The notes beneath the pieces are model-generated. The model ran no database searches. It had not been told where the DNA came from and worked only from the letters and a program-made list of their open reading frames with translations. A stretch of DNA of 43,652 bases from Thermoleophilia bacterium (GTDB lineage: Bacteria; Actinomycetota; Thermoleophilia; BMS3ABIN01), in assembly GCA_014874265.1 (NCBI GenBank), contig JACWAM010000120.1, positions 1 through 43,652 on the forward strand. The letters run 5' to 3'. How positions within the stretch are numbered: position 1 is the first letter of the stretch; each line of letters starts with the position of its first letter. Of this stretch, positions 22,899 to 33,010 are shown one piece after another. The position numbers and the translations under genes were made by a program.

Positions 22899-24845
22899 AT
22901 GTCGCTTCTCCAGCAGATAAACTCTCCGGCTGATCTTCGGCGTTTCAACGACCGCGAGCTCCAGGTATTGGCCGACGAAATTCGTGATTTCATGGTAAAG
23001 ACCGTTTCCAAGGTGGGAGGGCATCTCGCTCCCAGTCTCGGGGTCGTCGAGCTGACAATTGCGCTGCACAGCGTCCTCGATAGCCCGCGGGACAAGATTA
23101 TCTGGGATGTTGGACACCAGTGTTACGCACACAAGATTATAACCGGACGGCGGGACGAATTTCACACGATCCGGCAGGGTGGCGGACTGTCTGGCTTTCC
23201 CAGCCCGGCTGAGTCAGAGCATGACATCGTCGGTACCGGACACAGCTCGACCTCGATCAGTTATGGCGTCGGGTTAACGGAAGCCATCAGGCTCGCCGCC
23301 GGACGGGAAGATGAAGACGCGGCGGGCAGCGACGGGACCGGCAGGCGCGAGAGCCATGTGGCCTGCGTTATCGGCGACGGCGCCCTCACCGGCGGCATTG
23401 CCTACGAAGCGCTCAACCAGGCGGGTCATCTGCGGTCGCCGCTGATGGTGATACTCAACGACAACGAGATGTCGATCAAGGCGAACGTCGGCGCCATCTC
23501 CCAGTACCTGAACCGGCTGCGGCTCGATCCTACCCTGTCAAAACTGCGCGAGGACCTTGAGCGCGGCATTGACAAGATCCCGGGGATTCGCGGCGGCATG
23601 CGGTCGTTGAAAGAGAGCCTGAAGGCGTTTCTGGTCCCGGGCAGGCTGTTTGAGGAGCTTGGGTTTGCTTATCTGGGCGTTATCGACGGCCACGACATCA
23701 AGGCCCTGAGAAAGAGCATCAGGGCGGCGATGGAGATCGAGCGGCCGGTGCTGATTCACATCAAGACCATTAAAGGAAAGGGGTATCAGCCGGCGGAGGC
23801 GCGCCCCGACACATTTCATGGCATCGCGCCTTTTAGTGTTAGCACCGGTGAGGCGATCAAGCAACCGGGCCCGATTACCTACACGGAGGCTTTCGGCCGG
23901 GGGCTGGCAAAGATGGCCGCGGCCGACGAGCGGATCGTTGCCGTCACGGCCGCCATGTCAAACGGGACCGGCCTTAACTTTTTCGAACGCGAGTTTCCGG
24001 ACAGGTTTTTCGATGTCGGCATTGCCGAAGGGCACGCGGTCACATTTGCGGCCGGCCTGGCGCTCGGCGGGCGGAAGCCGGTAGTGGCCATCTATTCCAC
24101 ATTTCTGCAGCGGTCGTTTGACCAACTTATCCAGGACATCAGCCTGCAGGAGATCCCGGTGGTGCTGGCGGTTGACCGCGCCGGCCTTGTTGGTGATGAC
24201 GGGCCGACGCATCACGGCTGTTTTGACCTTGCCTATCTGAATATGGTCCCGGGGCTGACCGTGATGGCTCCCAAGGATGAAGCCGAGTTGCAGCACATGC
24301 TCTACACGGGGCTTAATATCGATGGTCCCGCCGCGATTCGTTACCCGCGCGCCGCCGGACTGGGGGTAGCACTGCCGGGAAGGTTCGAGGAACTGCCGGT
24401 GGGGCAGGCGGAAATCCTGGACCAGGGCGAGGGGGCGCTATTGCTTGGAATTGGAACCGGCGCCGGCATCTGCCTGCGTTCGGCCCGAATTCTGGCGGAG
24501 CGGCACGGGCTCCGTCCGACCGTTGTTAACGCCCGATGGCTCAAGCCTCTTGACGAAACACTCATACGTGATCTGGCGGAGCAGCATGATGTTGTTGTAA
24601 CGGTGGAAGAAGGAACCATCACGGGCGGCTTTGGCGCCGCCGTTGCCGGGCTGCTGGCCGGGTCCGGGACGCCGGTGAAGCGGTTTGCGCTGCCGGACCG
24701 GTTCCTGCCCCACGGCAACCGGAGCCGGCTGTTAAGAGACGCCGGTCTGTCACCGGAGGCGGTAGCCGGTTATGTCAGCGACATGCTCGTCACGGAGAAG
24801 GTCGTAAACACCGGCAGAAGGAAAGCTTCCGGAGAAGGCTCTTAA
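22899..24845 (+). CDS. dxs: 1-deoxy-D-xylulose-5-phosphate synthase
   Basis: The first enzyme of the MEP isoprenoid pathway: it condenses pyruvate and glyceraldehyde-3-phosphate using thiamine diphosphate. At 648 residues it is the normal size. Motifs are WDVGHQCYAHKIITGR, GDGALTGGIAYEALNQAG with the downstream NDNEMSI (the ThDP/Mg motif), FFDVGIAEGHAVTFAAGLA, DRAGLVGDDGPTHHGCFDLAYL and VTVEEGTITGGFGAAV. A short acidic insertion (REDEDAAGSDGTGRRE, about 128-143) precedes the ThDP motif. It starts 1 base after ispA. Confidence 0.97.
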   Translation: MSLLQQINSPADLRRFNDRELQVLADEIRDFMVKTVSKVGGHLAPSLGVVELTIALHSVLDSPRDKIIWDVGHQCYAHKIITGRRDEFHTIRQGGGLSGFPSPAESEHDIVGTGHSSTSISYGVGLTEAIRLAAGREDEDAAGSDGTGRRESHVACVIGDGALTGGIAYEALNQAGHLRSPLMVILNDNEMSIKANVGAISQYLNRLRLDPTLSKLREDLERGIDKIPGIRGGMRSLKESLKAFLVPGRLFEELGFAYLGVIDGHDIKALRKSIRAAMEIERPVLIHIKTIKGKGYQPAEARPDTFHGIAPFSVSTGEAIKQPGPITYTEAFGRGLAKMAAADERIVAVTAAMSNGTGLNFFEREFPDRFFDVGIAEGHAVTFAAGLALGGRKPVVAIYSTFLQRSFDQLIQDISLQEIPVVLAVDRAGLVGDDGPTHHGCFDLAYLNMVPGLTVMAPKDEAELQHMLYTGLNIDGPAAIRYPRAAGLGVALPGRFEELPVGQAEILDQGEGALLLGIGTGAGICLRSARILAERHGLRPTVVNARWLKPLDETLIRDLAEQHDVVVTVEEGTITGGFGAAVAGLLAGSGTPVKRFALPDRFLPHGNRSRLLRDAGLSPEAVAGYVSDMLVTEKVVNTGRRKASGEGS

Positions 24846-24877
24846 AGGGGCCTGCGGCCGCAGGCGTCACTCCTCTT

Positions 24878-25747
24878 ATGACAGGCGCCAAGCGCGAAAA
24901 ACCCGACAGCGGAAAGCCGCGGGGTAGGCAAGGGGGCAAAGGCGGCAAAAGACGGCTGGACTCGGTCCTGGTTGAGCAGGGATTTTTTCCCACCCGCTCG
25001 CAGGCAGGAGCGGCAGTCATGGCCGGCAATGTCAGGGTGGGCGGGGTAACCGCCGCCAAGGCGGGAGTGCTCGTTGCCGGCGGCGAGGAAATCGAAGTTG
25101 CAGGCGGCCCGCGCTACGTCTCCCGCGGGGGCCTCAAGCTCGTACAGGCTTTTTCCTCTTTTCCCATCGATGTCAGGGGGCGGACTGTAATCGACGCCGG
25201 CGCTTCCACGGGCGGCTTTACCGACTGCCTGCTTCAGCACGGCGCCGGCAGAGTGATTGCCGTCGATGTCGGCTACGGCCAGCTGGCGTGGAAGCTGCGG
25301 CAGGACCCGCGCGTGCAGGTGCTGGAGCGGGTCAACATCCGCTACCTCAAATGTGACCAGTTATCAGTAAAGCCCGACTTCGCGACGTTTGACCTTTCGT
25401 TCATTTCTTTACGGAAAGTCCTCCCTGCTGTGATAAAATGTCTCTGCGCCGGATTTGAGGCGGTGGCGCTGGTAAAACCGGAGTTTGAGGCTGGCCGTGG
25501 CAAGGTCGGCAAGGGCGGCGTCGTCCGGGACGAGCGTGTGCGACGTGAGGTTCTTGAGGCAGTCTGGGACGCCGTGACCGCGGCGGGAGGCGATGTCAAA
25601 GGGCTGGCTGTTTCTCCCGCCAGGGGACCAAAAGGCAATGTCGAATACCTGATGTATTTTGTTGACGGCGCCGGCGGAGAGAAAACGACGGTCGCGGAAA
25701 GGCGGCTGATGATAAACCGTCTTTTTAACAATGGTAACGATGCCTGA
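24878..25747 (+). CDS. tlyA: TlyA-family rRNA (cytidine-2'-O)-methyltransferase / hemolysin-like
   Basis: A 289-residue protein with a basic tail (1-25), an S4 RNA-binding domain (RRLDSVLVEQGFFPTRSQAGAAVMAGNVRVGG) and an FtsJ-type methyltransferase domain. The SAM site is VIDAGASTGGFTDCLLQHGA, with AVDVGYGQLAWKLRQD next to it, then FDLSFISLRKVLP and LVKPEFEAGR. In mycobacteria TlyA 2'-O-methylates 16S and 23S rRNA and affects capreomycin susceptibility. The place before nadK and recN is the conserved actinobacterial and Gram-positive order. A CCTGCGGCCGCAGG palindrome lies in the short gap before it. Confidence 0.94.
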   Translation: MTGAKREKPDSGKPRGRQGGKGGKRRLDSVLVEQGFFPTRSQAGAAVMAGNVRVGGVTAAKAGVLVAGGEEIEVAGGPRYVSRGGLKLVQAFSSFPIDVRGRTVIDAGASTGGFTDCLLQHGAGRVIAVDVGYGQLAWKLRQDPRVQVLERVNIRYLKCDQLSVKPDFATFDLSFISLRKVLPAVIKCLCAGFEAVALVKPEFEAGRGKVGKGGVVRDERVRREVLEAVWDAVTAAGGDVKGLAVSPARGPKGNVEYLMYFVDGAGGEKTTVAERRLMINRLFNNGNDA

Positions 25748-25798
25748 TGTTGATAATGACTCGGCTGGAAGAGGCGGGCATTAAGGCGGGGGAGCCGG

Positions 25799-26650
25799 TT
25801 GGTTAAAAGAATTGCAGTCATTACGCACCGGCGCTCGGAAGCCACCAATTTGGCGCTCCGGGAGATCCTGGCCATGTGCCGGGAGCTTGACATCGAGGCT
25901 GTCATTCCCCGGCAGGAGGCCGAGAAGTCTTCGCTGTCCGGCGATGAGGCAACGGTGGTGCCCGACCTCTTGCGGGAACAGGTAGATTTCTGCGTGGCGC
26001 TCGGCGGCGACGGCACCATCCTCCGGGCATTTGGCCGCTTTCAGGACATGCAGACGCCGGTCCTGGGAATTAACTTTGGCCGCATTGGCTTCCTGTCCGG
26101 CATGGCGCCGGAAGAGATCGGGGAGCGCTTGAAGGAGGTTCTCCTCGGAAACTACGGCCTCATGGATCTGACGCTGCTGAGGCTGGTCCACGGAGGCACC
26201 TGTAACATGGCCGTTAACGACGTCGTTGTCCATAAACCGGAAGGCGGCACGTCGATCAGGATCGGCTACGCTGTCGGCGGCCTCAGGATGGACAGTTTCT
26301 CCTGCGACGGCATGGTCGTCTCCACGGCGGCTGGTTCAACCGCCTATAATCTTTCCAACGGCGGTCCGGTCGCGTCCCTGGATCTGGACGTGCTTATCGT
26401 CTCGGCAATCGCGCCGCATACGCTGCGGTTCCGGCCGCTGGTGCTTGGCGGCGGTGGGGATGTGGAGATCTTCAATCAAGCCCTGGGCAGCGCCGCCTCA
26501 ATCTGCGTTGACGGCAGGGTATGCGCCCAGCTGCCGCCGGGGAAAAGCCTGACCGTTTCCATTTCTGACAAGAAGGCAAAACTGGTTCGGGTTCCCGGGG
26601 CCGATTTTTACAGGGTTCTCCGGGACAAATTCATTAACCAGCCTACTTGA
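25799..26650 (+). CDS. nadK: NAD kinase
   Basis: It phosphorylates NAD to NADP, 283 residues. The diacylglycerol-kinase-like GGDG motif is in CVALGGDGTILRAFGRF, the NFGRIGFL strand follows, and the second domain has DGMVVSTAAGSTAYNLSNGGPV, all diagnostic. The best start is TTG at 25799 after GGCGGGGGAG, beginning MVKRIAVITHRR. No argR lies between nadK and recN, as is also the case in mycobacteria. Confidence 0.96.
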   Translation: MVKRIAVITHRRSEATNLALREILAMCRELDIEAVIPRQEAEKSSLSGDEATVVPDLLREQVDFCVALGGDGTILRAFGRFQDMQTPVLGINFGRIGFLSGMAPEEIGERLKEVLLGNYGLMDLTLLRLVHGGTCNMAVNDVVVHKPEGGTSIRIGYAVGGLRMDSFSCDGMVVSTAAGSTAYNLSNGGPVASLDLDVLIVSAIAPHTLRFRPLVLGGGGDVEIFNQALGSAASICVDGRVCAQLPPGKSLTVSISDKKAKLVRVPGADFYRVLRDKFINQPT

Positions 26651-26662
26651 TATCAGTTTTAT

Positions 26663-28450
26663 TTGTTATCTGAAGTCTACATTGAGAATCTGGCGGTAAT
26701 TTCATCGGTGAGAATGGAGCTGGCGCCGGGGCTTAACGTCATCACCGGTGAAACCGGGGCGGGAAAGACGATCCTTGCCAGCGCCATCTCATTGCTGGCG
26801 GGAGGCCGGGCGAACACCGCACTGATCAGGCCGGGGTCGCCGGCGGCCTCAGTCAGCGCGGTATTTATCCTGCCGGAAGGCTTCTTTACCGGGACCGAAG
26901 AGGATATATGCCCTGAGGGAAACCTGATTATCCGCCGCCGGATATCCCGGGACGGGCGCAGCCGCGCGTACGCCTGCGGTCAGGCGGTGACGCTGGCGGA
27001 GCTGGAGCGGCTGACCGGCAGATGCCTGAAGTTTTCGGCGCAGCATGAGCAGAGGCGGTTGATGATGACGGCCCATCAACTGGATCTGGTGGACGCCTAT
27101 GGCGGCCCCGGCCTTCTTGACCTGCGAGATGAATATAGACTGGTTTATGAGCGGCGGACGGAACTGCTGACGCGGCTGGCGGCTGATGAGCTGGATGGGG
27201 AGGCGGCGGCGCGGGAGGCGGAGTTGCTAAGGTTTCAGCTGTCTGAAATCGAGGCGGCGGCGCCGGTGGCCGGCGAGGACGCCGAGCTGTCCGCGGAACG
27301 GAAAAAGCTGCTTTCCGTCCGCGAGCTTGAGGAAGCCGCGGTCGCGCTGGGGAGCGTTCTGGGAACCGGAGACGGCGGCGTGATGGATCATCTGGCGGAG
27401 ACGGCGGCGCGACTGACCGGCGCCGAGGGGGTGGACTATGGCCTCGACGCCATCTCTGAACGGCTGCAAAGTATTCTGTACGAGCTGGAAGAAGTGGGCA
27501 GGAGCGCCCGCGATTATGCCGATGCTCTCAACTTGGATCCGGTCCGTCTGGCTGAGGTCGAAGAAAGGCTGGAACTGCTAGACCGGCTAAAGAGAAAGTA
27601 CGGCGGCTCGATCGAGGCGGTTATCGCCTATGCCGCTGGCGCCGCGGAGAAGCTGGAATCGATCGGCTCTTTCCGGGAGGACCGGTCGCGCCAGGAGGAG
27701 GAAATGGCCGCCGCTGAAGCCGAGGCCCGGGAGCTGGCAGGGAGGCTGAGGAAGGCCCGGCGGGCAGCCGCGTCCGGGCTGGAAGAGGACACCGCGGAAC
27801 ACCTCAAGGATCTGGCGTTTGATCGATGTATTTTCCAGGCAAGACTTCTGCCCTTGCTTCCACCGGGGCAACCGGATGCCGGGAGCCCAGCGGATGCCAC
27901 TGACATTTCCGCAGCCGGGCTTTCCCCTTCCGGAGCGGACTCGATGGAATTTTTCGTGGCCTTGAACCCGGGGCTGCCCGCTGTCCCCCTGAAAGACACT
28001 GCGTCCGGGGGGGAGCTTTCCCGGATCATGCTTGCCATCAAGAGCGCCTCTCCCGCCGGAGAAGCGGCCACCCAGGTTTTTGACGAGATCGACGCCGGTA
28101 TCGGCGGCGACACGGGAAATGTGGTGGGCGCCAAGCTGCGGCAGCTGGCGCAGGGCGCCCAGGTAATCTGCATCACGCACATGCCGCAAATCGCCAGTTT
28201 TGCCGACGCTCATTTCTCGGTGGTCAAGACAACCGAAGCCGGCAAGGCGGTCACAGGGATAAAAAGGCTGGAGAGAGAGGAAATTGTCGATGAGCTTTGC
28301 CGGATGATGGGATCTTCACCGGCTGATAGAAAAGCCAGGGCGCACGCGGCCGGTCTTTTGGAGGCGGCCGCCGGCAACACCGGAGCTGGACGCGAAGCGC
28401 GGCCTGGCCGCCCGGCCCGCCGGCGGGCTGAAAAGGAGAAGTGCCGATGA
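26663..28450 (+). CDS. recN: DNA repair protein RecN
   Basis: An SMC-like ATPase acting in double-strand break repair, 595 residues. Walker A is ITGETGAGKTILASAI (about 29-44), followed by FSAQHEQRRLMM. Two coiled-coil halves flank the middle. The C-terminal ABC signature is ASGGELSRIMLAIKSA, Walker B is QVFDEIDAGIGG, and ITHMPQIASFADAHFSVVK is the switch region. The start is TTG at 26663 (LSEVYIENLAVI), with no Shine-Dalgarno; the gene lies 12 bases after nadK. The C-terminus has about 30 extra Arg/Ala/Gly residues. Confidence 0.95.
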   Translation: MLSEVYIENLAVISSVRMELAPGLNVITGETGAGKTILASAISLLAGGRANTALIRPGSPAASVSAVFILPEGFFTGTEEDICPEGNLIIRRRISRDGRSRAYACGQAVTLAELERLTGRCLKFSAQHEQRRLMMTAHQLDLVDAYGGPGLLDLRDEYRLVYERRTELLTRLAADELDGEAAAREAELLRFQLSEIEAAAPVAGEDAELSAERKKLLSVRELEEAAVALGSVLGTGDGGVMDHLAETAARLTGAEGVDYGLDAISERLQSILYELEEVGRSARDYADALNLDPVRLAEVEERLELLDRLKRKYGGSIEAVIAYAAGAAEKLESIGSFREDRSRQEEEMAAAEAEARELAGRLRKARRAAASGLEEDTAEHLKDLAFDRCIFQARLLPLLPPGQPDAGSPADATDISAAGLSPSGADSMEFFVALNPGLPAVPLKDTASGGELSRIMLAIKSASPAGEAATQVFDEIDAGIGGDTGNVVGAKLRQLAQGAQVICITHMPQIASFADAHFSVVKTTEAGKAVTGIKRLEREEIVDELCRMMGSSPADRKARAHAAGLLEAAAGNTGAGREARPGRPARRRAEKEKCR

Positions 28451-29649
28451 AGTCCAAAGTGGCGGTTCTGAAAACTTCACCCGGGACAGTAATCGACGAT
28501 TATGCCGCGCTGATGCGCCTGGCCGGCAGCGGGGAAGCGCTGCCGAGGGACAGAAACACAAATCTGATCATTGATGCGCACTGCGGCGTTTGGTACCCCG
28601 CCTGTTCCACCGAGCCCTGGCAGCTGGAGGGGGTTGTCAAAGCGCTGATTGATGATGGATATTCTCCCGAATCTCTGACGCTGCTGGCGGGCCGCTCCGA
28701 CGGCTATGGACGGGCCGGTGAGGTAAACAACGGTTATGCCGCTGTTGCCGAGCGTTACGGCCTGGGTTTCACTCGGTTGAGCGATCCATCCGTGCGCTGG
28801 ACCCGTTTTCAGCCTCAGGCGGACACGTCGGCGCTGGACAGGATTTGCGGCCGGAACGGGATCACCATTCCGGAAGATCTCTTAAACGCGAACACCGTTT
28901 TTCTGCCGGTGATGAGGTCAGATTCGCTCACGGTTACCGCCGGAGCGATGGTTAGCGCTCCCGAATTCATGCTCGAACAGGGGTCAAAGCCGGCGGTAAG
29001 CGAGATCCACGAGGTGCTGGTGGACCTTCTGGCCGTCCGGAAGGAGATTGACGGTGGCTTGTTTGCCGTTATGGATGGATCGATCTGCGGCAACGGGCCT
29101 GGGCCCCGGCGGCTGCGGTCTTACGAGAAGGGTTACATTCTTGCCGGCGCCGACCCGGTTGCGGTAGACGCGGTGGCTGCCCGGATGATGGGCTTCGATC
29201 CGATGGAGATCAAGTACATCAATCTGGCTCATGAGCGCGGCCTGGGCTGCGGCGTTTTTGAAGAAATTGAAATTGCCGGGGAAGATGTTTCCGGGGTTAA
29301 TTTTCAGTTCGGCGGCGGGACAGGTTCAGCGAAAAGCAGTCCCGGCCACCGGCCCTGGCCGGGTAAATCAATGCTTTCAGGACTGCTTGCCGGGAGAACG
29401 GCTGCGGATCAGGGAACAGCCTCCAGGTTGTACAGTGACTTAATCTGGTATCCTTTTGCCGGCCGGCGGCACGTTGATGATATGGCTGAAACAAAGTGGG
29501 GGCAGCTGCTGCAAACGTATTTGCCGCCGGAAGCGTCGCTGGATCACCAGGGGGAGGATCCCGGCCGGCTGATCCTTTGTGCCGCTGCCGCCCTTGCGGC
29601 CGTGAGCGCCGCCGCCAGAATCCTGCGCCTGGCCAGGCGCGACAGCTAG
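28447..29649 (+). CDS. DUF362 domain protein with a C-terminal hydrophobic tail
   Basis: A 400-residue protein of the DUF362 family, whose members are often linked to iron-sulfur redox proteins but have no fixed biochemical role. The family core is seen in AVLKTSPGTVIDDYAALMRLAG, LIIDAHCGVWYPACSTEPWQLEGVVKALIDDG, the ADPVAVDAVAARMMGFDPMEIKYINLAHERGLG segment and the conserved MDGSICGNGPGPR. It lacks the 4Fe-4S ferredoxin domain that many DUF362 proteins carry. The last 30 residues form a hydrophobic helix ending in RRDS (LILCAAAALAAVSAAARILRLARRDS), a likely tail anchor. The start overlaps recN by ATGA, so it is expressed with recN. A dispersed repeat begins right at its stop. Confidence 0.8.
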   Translation: MKSKVAVLKTSPGTVIDDYAALMRLAGSGEALPRDRNTNLIIDAHCGVWYPACSTEPWQLEGVVKALIDDGYSPESLTLLAGRSDGYGRAGEVNNGYAAVAERYGLGFTRLSDPSVRWTRFQPQADTSALDRICGRNGITIPEDLLNANTVFLPVMRSDSLTVTAGAMVSAPEFMLEQGSKPAVSEIHEVLVDLLAVRKEIDGGLFAVMDGSICGNGPGPRRLRSYEKGYILAGADPVAVDAVAARMMGFDPMEIKYINLAHERGLGCGVFEEIEIAGEDVSGVNFQFGGGTGSAKSSPGHRPWPGKSMLSGLLAGRTAADQGTASRLYSDLIWYPFAGRRHVDDMAETKWGQLLQTYLPPEASLDHQGEDPGRLILCAAAALAAVSAAARILRLARRDS

Positions 29650-29692
29650 TTCCAAGTTCAAGGTGCCAAGTTCCAAGTTCAAGGTTTGAAAC
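29648..29692. repeat. dispersed short repeat, doubled copy (TTCCAAGTTCAAGGT x2)
   Basis: TTCCAAGTTCAAGGT occurs at 29650-29664 and again at 29671-29685, a 21-base period, immediately after the DUF362 stop. Its heptad-like pattern is related to the copies at 203-217 and 37109-37123. Translated in other frames, such arrays give LELGTLNLEL-like strings, which explains some spurious ORFs here. Confidence 0.65.
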
Positions 29693-29707
29693 GACCGGCT
29701 ATGAGCC

Positions 29708-29750
29708 TGTCATTACGGGGAGCCAACGGCGACGAGGAGCTGCTTAAGCG
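29708..29750. repeat. degenerate TGTCATTACGGGGAGC repeat arm
   Basis: TGTCATTACGGGGAGCCAACGGCGACGAGGAGC resembles the TGTCATTYCGAGG-GAGCCACCGGGGAATCT arm at 17192, with several changes. It lies just after the doubled short repeat, so two repeat families abut in this gap. Confidence 0.4.
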
Positions 29751-29819
29751 CCCATCGGCATCCTTGGATTAACTGTGATGGCTGCCTCCAGGCATGAGTC
29801 CTGCAACCGAAGGAATCAG

Positions 29820-30716
29820 ATGGCGATTACAGCCGCCGAAAAAGAAGCAAGACGCTACCACCGCATCAAAACGGTGCTAGTCCTGATTCTAGCCGCCAAC
29901 CTGGCCGTGTCCCTGGGAAAGGGCATTGTTGGCTGGTCCAGCGGGTCCATCGGCATGTTGGCGGACGCTTTTCATTCCCTGATGGACGGATCCTCGAACG
30001 TGATTGGCCTCATCGGCATCAGCCTGGCAGCCCGCCCCAGCGACAAGACGCATGCCTATGGCCATACCAAGTTTGAGACTTTCGCCAGTATCGGTATAGT
30101 CGTCCTGCTCCTGGTGACGGCGATTGAGATCGGCCAGAGCGTTTACGGGCGGCTGACCAGCGCGGCGCCGTCGCTGCCGGAGGCGAGCATACTCGCCTTT
30201 ACCACCATGGGCATTACAATAGTTATCAACCTGATCGTAACACTGTATGAGCGGCGGGCCGGGCGCCGGCTGAAAAGCCACTTTCTCATCGCTGATTCCC
30301 GGCATACCGTCAGCGATATTTATGTCTCTTTCTCGGTGGTGGTGAGCCTGATCGCCGTCCGGCTGGGCTATCCGCTGGTAGACGCGGTTGCCGGCGGCGC
30401 CATTGCCCTGGTAATCGCCTATGCCGCTTTTAAAATCGCCCATGAAGCATCATTCGTTCTGCTGGACAAGACCGTGATCGATCCCGCCGAAGTGGAGCGG
30501 GTCTGCCTCCAGGAAAGAGAGATTCAGGGATGTCACAAGATTCGCACCCGCGGCAGTGAGATCCGTTCCTGGATTGACCTGCACTTGATCGTGGATCCGG
30601 AAATGCCCACCAAGGAGTCCCACCGGATCGCCTCCAAAGTCGAGCGCCGGCTCAAGGACGCCTTTGGCGAAGAGACTGACGTCACCATCCATATAGAACC
30701 GGGCAGGAAAACGTAA
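29820..30716 (+). CDS. cation diffusion facilitator (CDF) family metal transporter
   Basis: A proton-coupled divalent-metal efflux protein (298 residues) of the FieF/MamB-like type. Six membrane spans can be traced between about residues 15 and 210. Metal-site residues are in SIGMLADAFHSLMDGSSN (TM2) and LIADSRHTVSDIYVS (TM5, H..D). The family GHTKFE motif follows TM2 in HAYGHTKFETFASIG. The cytoplasmic C-terminal domain has IRSWIDLHLIVDPEMPTKESHRIASKVERRL and ends HIEPG. The substrate (Zn, Fe or Mn) cannot be decided. I chose ATG 29820 after AAGGA rather than the track's 29775 start. Confidence 0.92.
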   Translation: MAITAAEKEARRYHRIKTVLVLILAANLAVSLGKGIVGWSSGSIGMLADAFHSLMDGSSNVIGLIGISLAARPSDKTHAYGHTKFETFASIGIVVLLLVTAIEIGQSVYGRLTSAAPSLPEASILAFTTMGITIVINLIVTLYERRAGRRLKSHFLIADSRHTVSDIYVSFSVVVSLIAVRLGYPLVDAVAGGAIALVIAYAAFKIAHEASFVLLDKTVIDPAEVERVCLQEREIQGCHKIRTRGSEIRSWIDLHLIVDPEMPTKESHRIASKVERRLKDAFGEETDVTIHIEPGRKT

Positions 30717-30725
30717 GAAGAGAAA

Positions 30726-30754
30726 TTGATATCATGGGCCAGAGGGAATATGTA
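30726..30754 (+). promoter_or_regulatory. candidate promoter for the ferredoxin gene
   Basis: TTGATA (30726-30731), a 17-base spacer and TATGTA (30749-30754) form a fair vegetative-type promoter just after the CDF transporter stop. TAAAAT (30753-30758) is an alternative -10. Transcription would start near 30761, about 40 bases before the earliest ferredoxin start. Confidence 0.4.
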
Positions 30755-30798
30755 AAATGATGAATCTGTCCGGTGGCAGACATCTTTAACCAGGCAAT

Positions 30799-31050
30799 TT
30801 GAGCGGAACGAGTAAATTGAATGCCCTGGAGCAATCTGCTGAGGAAGTTTTGAAAGTCCCTAAAGTTGACATGGATAAATGCGAGGCCTGCGGCAACTGC
30901 GAGGCGATCTGCCCCGAGGTTTTCGAGGTCGGAGACAACGACAAGTCACACGTGATTACCGATGATTTCACCGGTCTGGAAGCATGCATTGAAGCCGCCA
31001 TGGAGAACTGTCCGGAGGACGCAATTACGTATGAGGAAGAAGAGGAGTAA
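30799..31050 (+). CDS. ferredoxin, [4Fe-4S] single-cluster type
   Basis: A small acidic electron carrier. KVDMDKCEACGNCEAICPEVFEV holds CxxCxxC and a following CP. A second segment, CIEAAMENCPEDAI, supplies the distal CP; this is the one-cluster bacterial ferredoxin layout (as in Desulfovibrio ferredoxin I), with the other two cysteines possibly in a disulfide. The C-terminus is EEEEE. The start is uncertain: TTG 30799 gives 83 residues but no good ribosome-binding site. TTG 30850, directly after GAGGAAG, gives 66 residues, the commoner family length. Its electron partners are not shown by context, though DUF362 nearby is suggestive. Confidence 0.85.
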   Translation: MSGTSKLNALEQSAEEVLKVPKVDMDKCEACGNCEAICPEVFEVGDNDKSHVITDDFTGLEACIEAAMENCPEDAITYEEEEE

Positions 31051-31071
31051 GCCGCCGGCAGGCGCTCCCGG

Positions 31072-31085
31072 CCGGAAGCTTCCGG
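31072..31085. repeat. perfect palindrome after the ferredoxin gene
   Basis: CCGGAAGCTTCCGG is a perfect 14-base palindrome 22 bases after the ferredoxin stop, inside a GC-rich stretch. It is not followed by a T-run. It may help end the ferredoxin transcript or be a protein site ahead of the pyrG promoter. Confidence 0.35.
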
Positions 31086-31097
31086 ATTAACGCCGAG

Positions 31098-31125
31098 TTG
31101 CTCAAATCGTAGCAGATGATATAAT
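31098..31125 (+). promoter_or_regulatory. pyrG promoter
   Basis: TTGCTC (31098-31103), a 16-base spacer and TATAAT (31120-31125) preceded by TGA form an extended -10 promoter (TGATATAAT, the same nine bases as before deoC). Transcription should start near 31132, giving a leader of about 138 bases before the pyrG ATG. Confidence 0.6.
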
Positions 31126-31198
31126 GCGATTGTTGAGTTGATTCATTTGATGAGGAGCGATTGGTAAATCGGGTCACAATTTATTTTTTCTTTGCAAG

Positions 31199-31223
31199 CC
31201 GGAGCGGCGCCTCCGGTTTTTTT
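31199..31223 (+). terminator. intrinsic terminator in the pyrG leader (probable attenuator)
   Basis: CCGGAG (31199-31204) and CTCCGG (31211-31216) form a perfect 6-bp GC-rich stem with the 6-base loop CGGCGC, followed directly by seven T. It lies downstream of the pyrG promoter and 46 bases before the pyrG ATG. It would therefore stop pyrG transcripts themselves unless antiterminated. A U-rich tract (TTTATTTTTTCTTT) precedes the stem. Confidence 0.7.
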
Positions 31224-31269
31224 CGTTATATGCGGATCGTTTAATGGGAAAGGGAAAGGCGGAGGCTAG

Positions 31270-33003
<1,734 letters not shown>

Positions 33004-33010
33004 GACCAAG

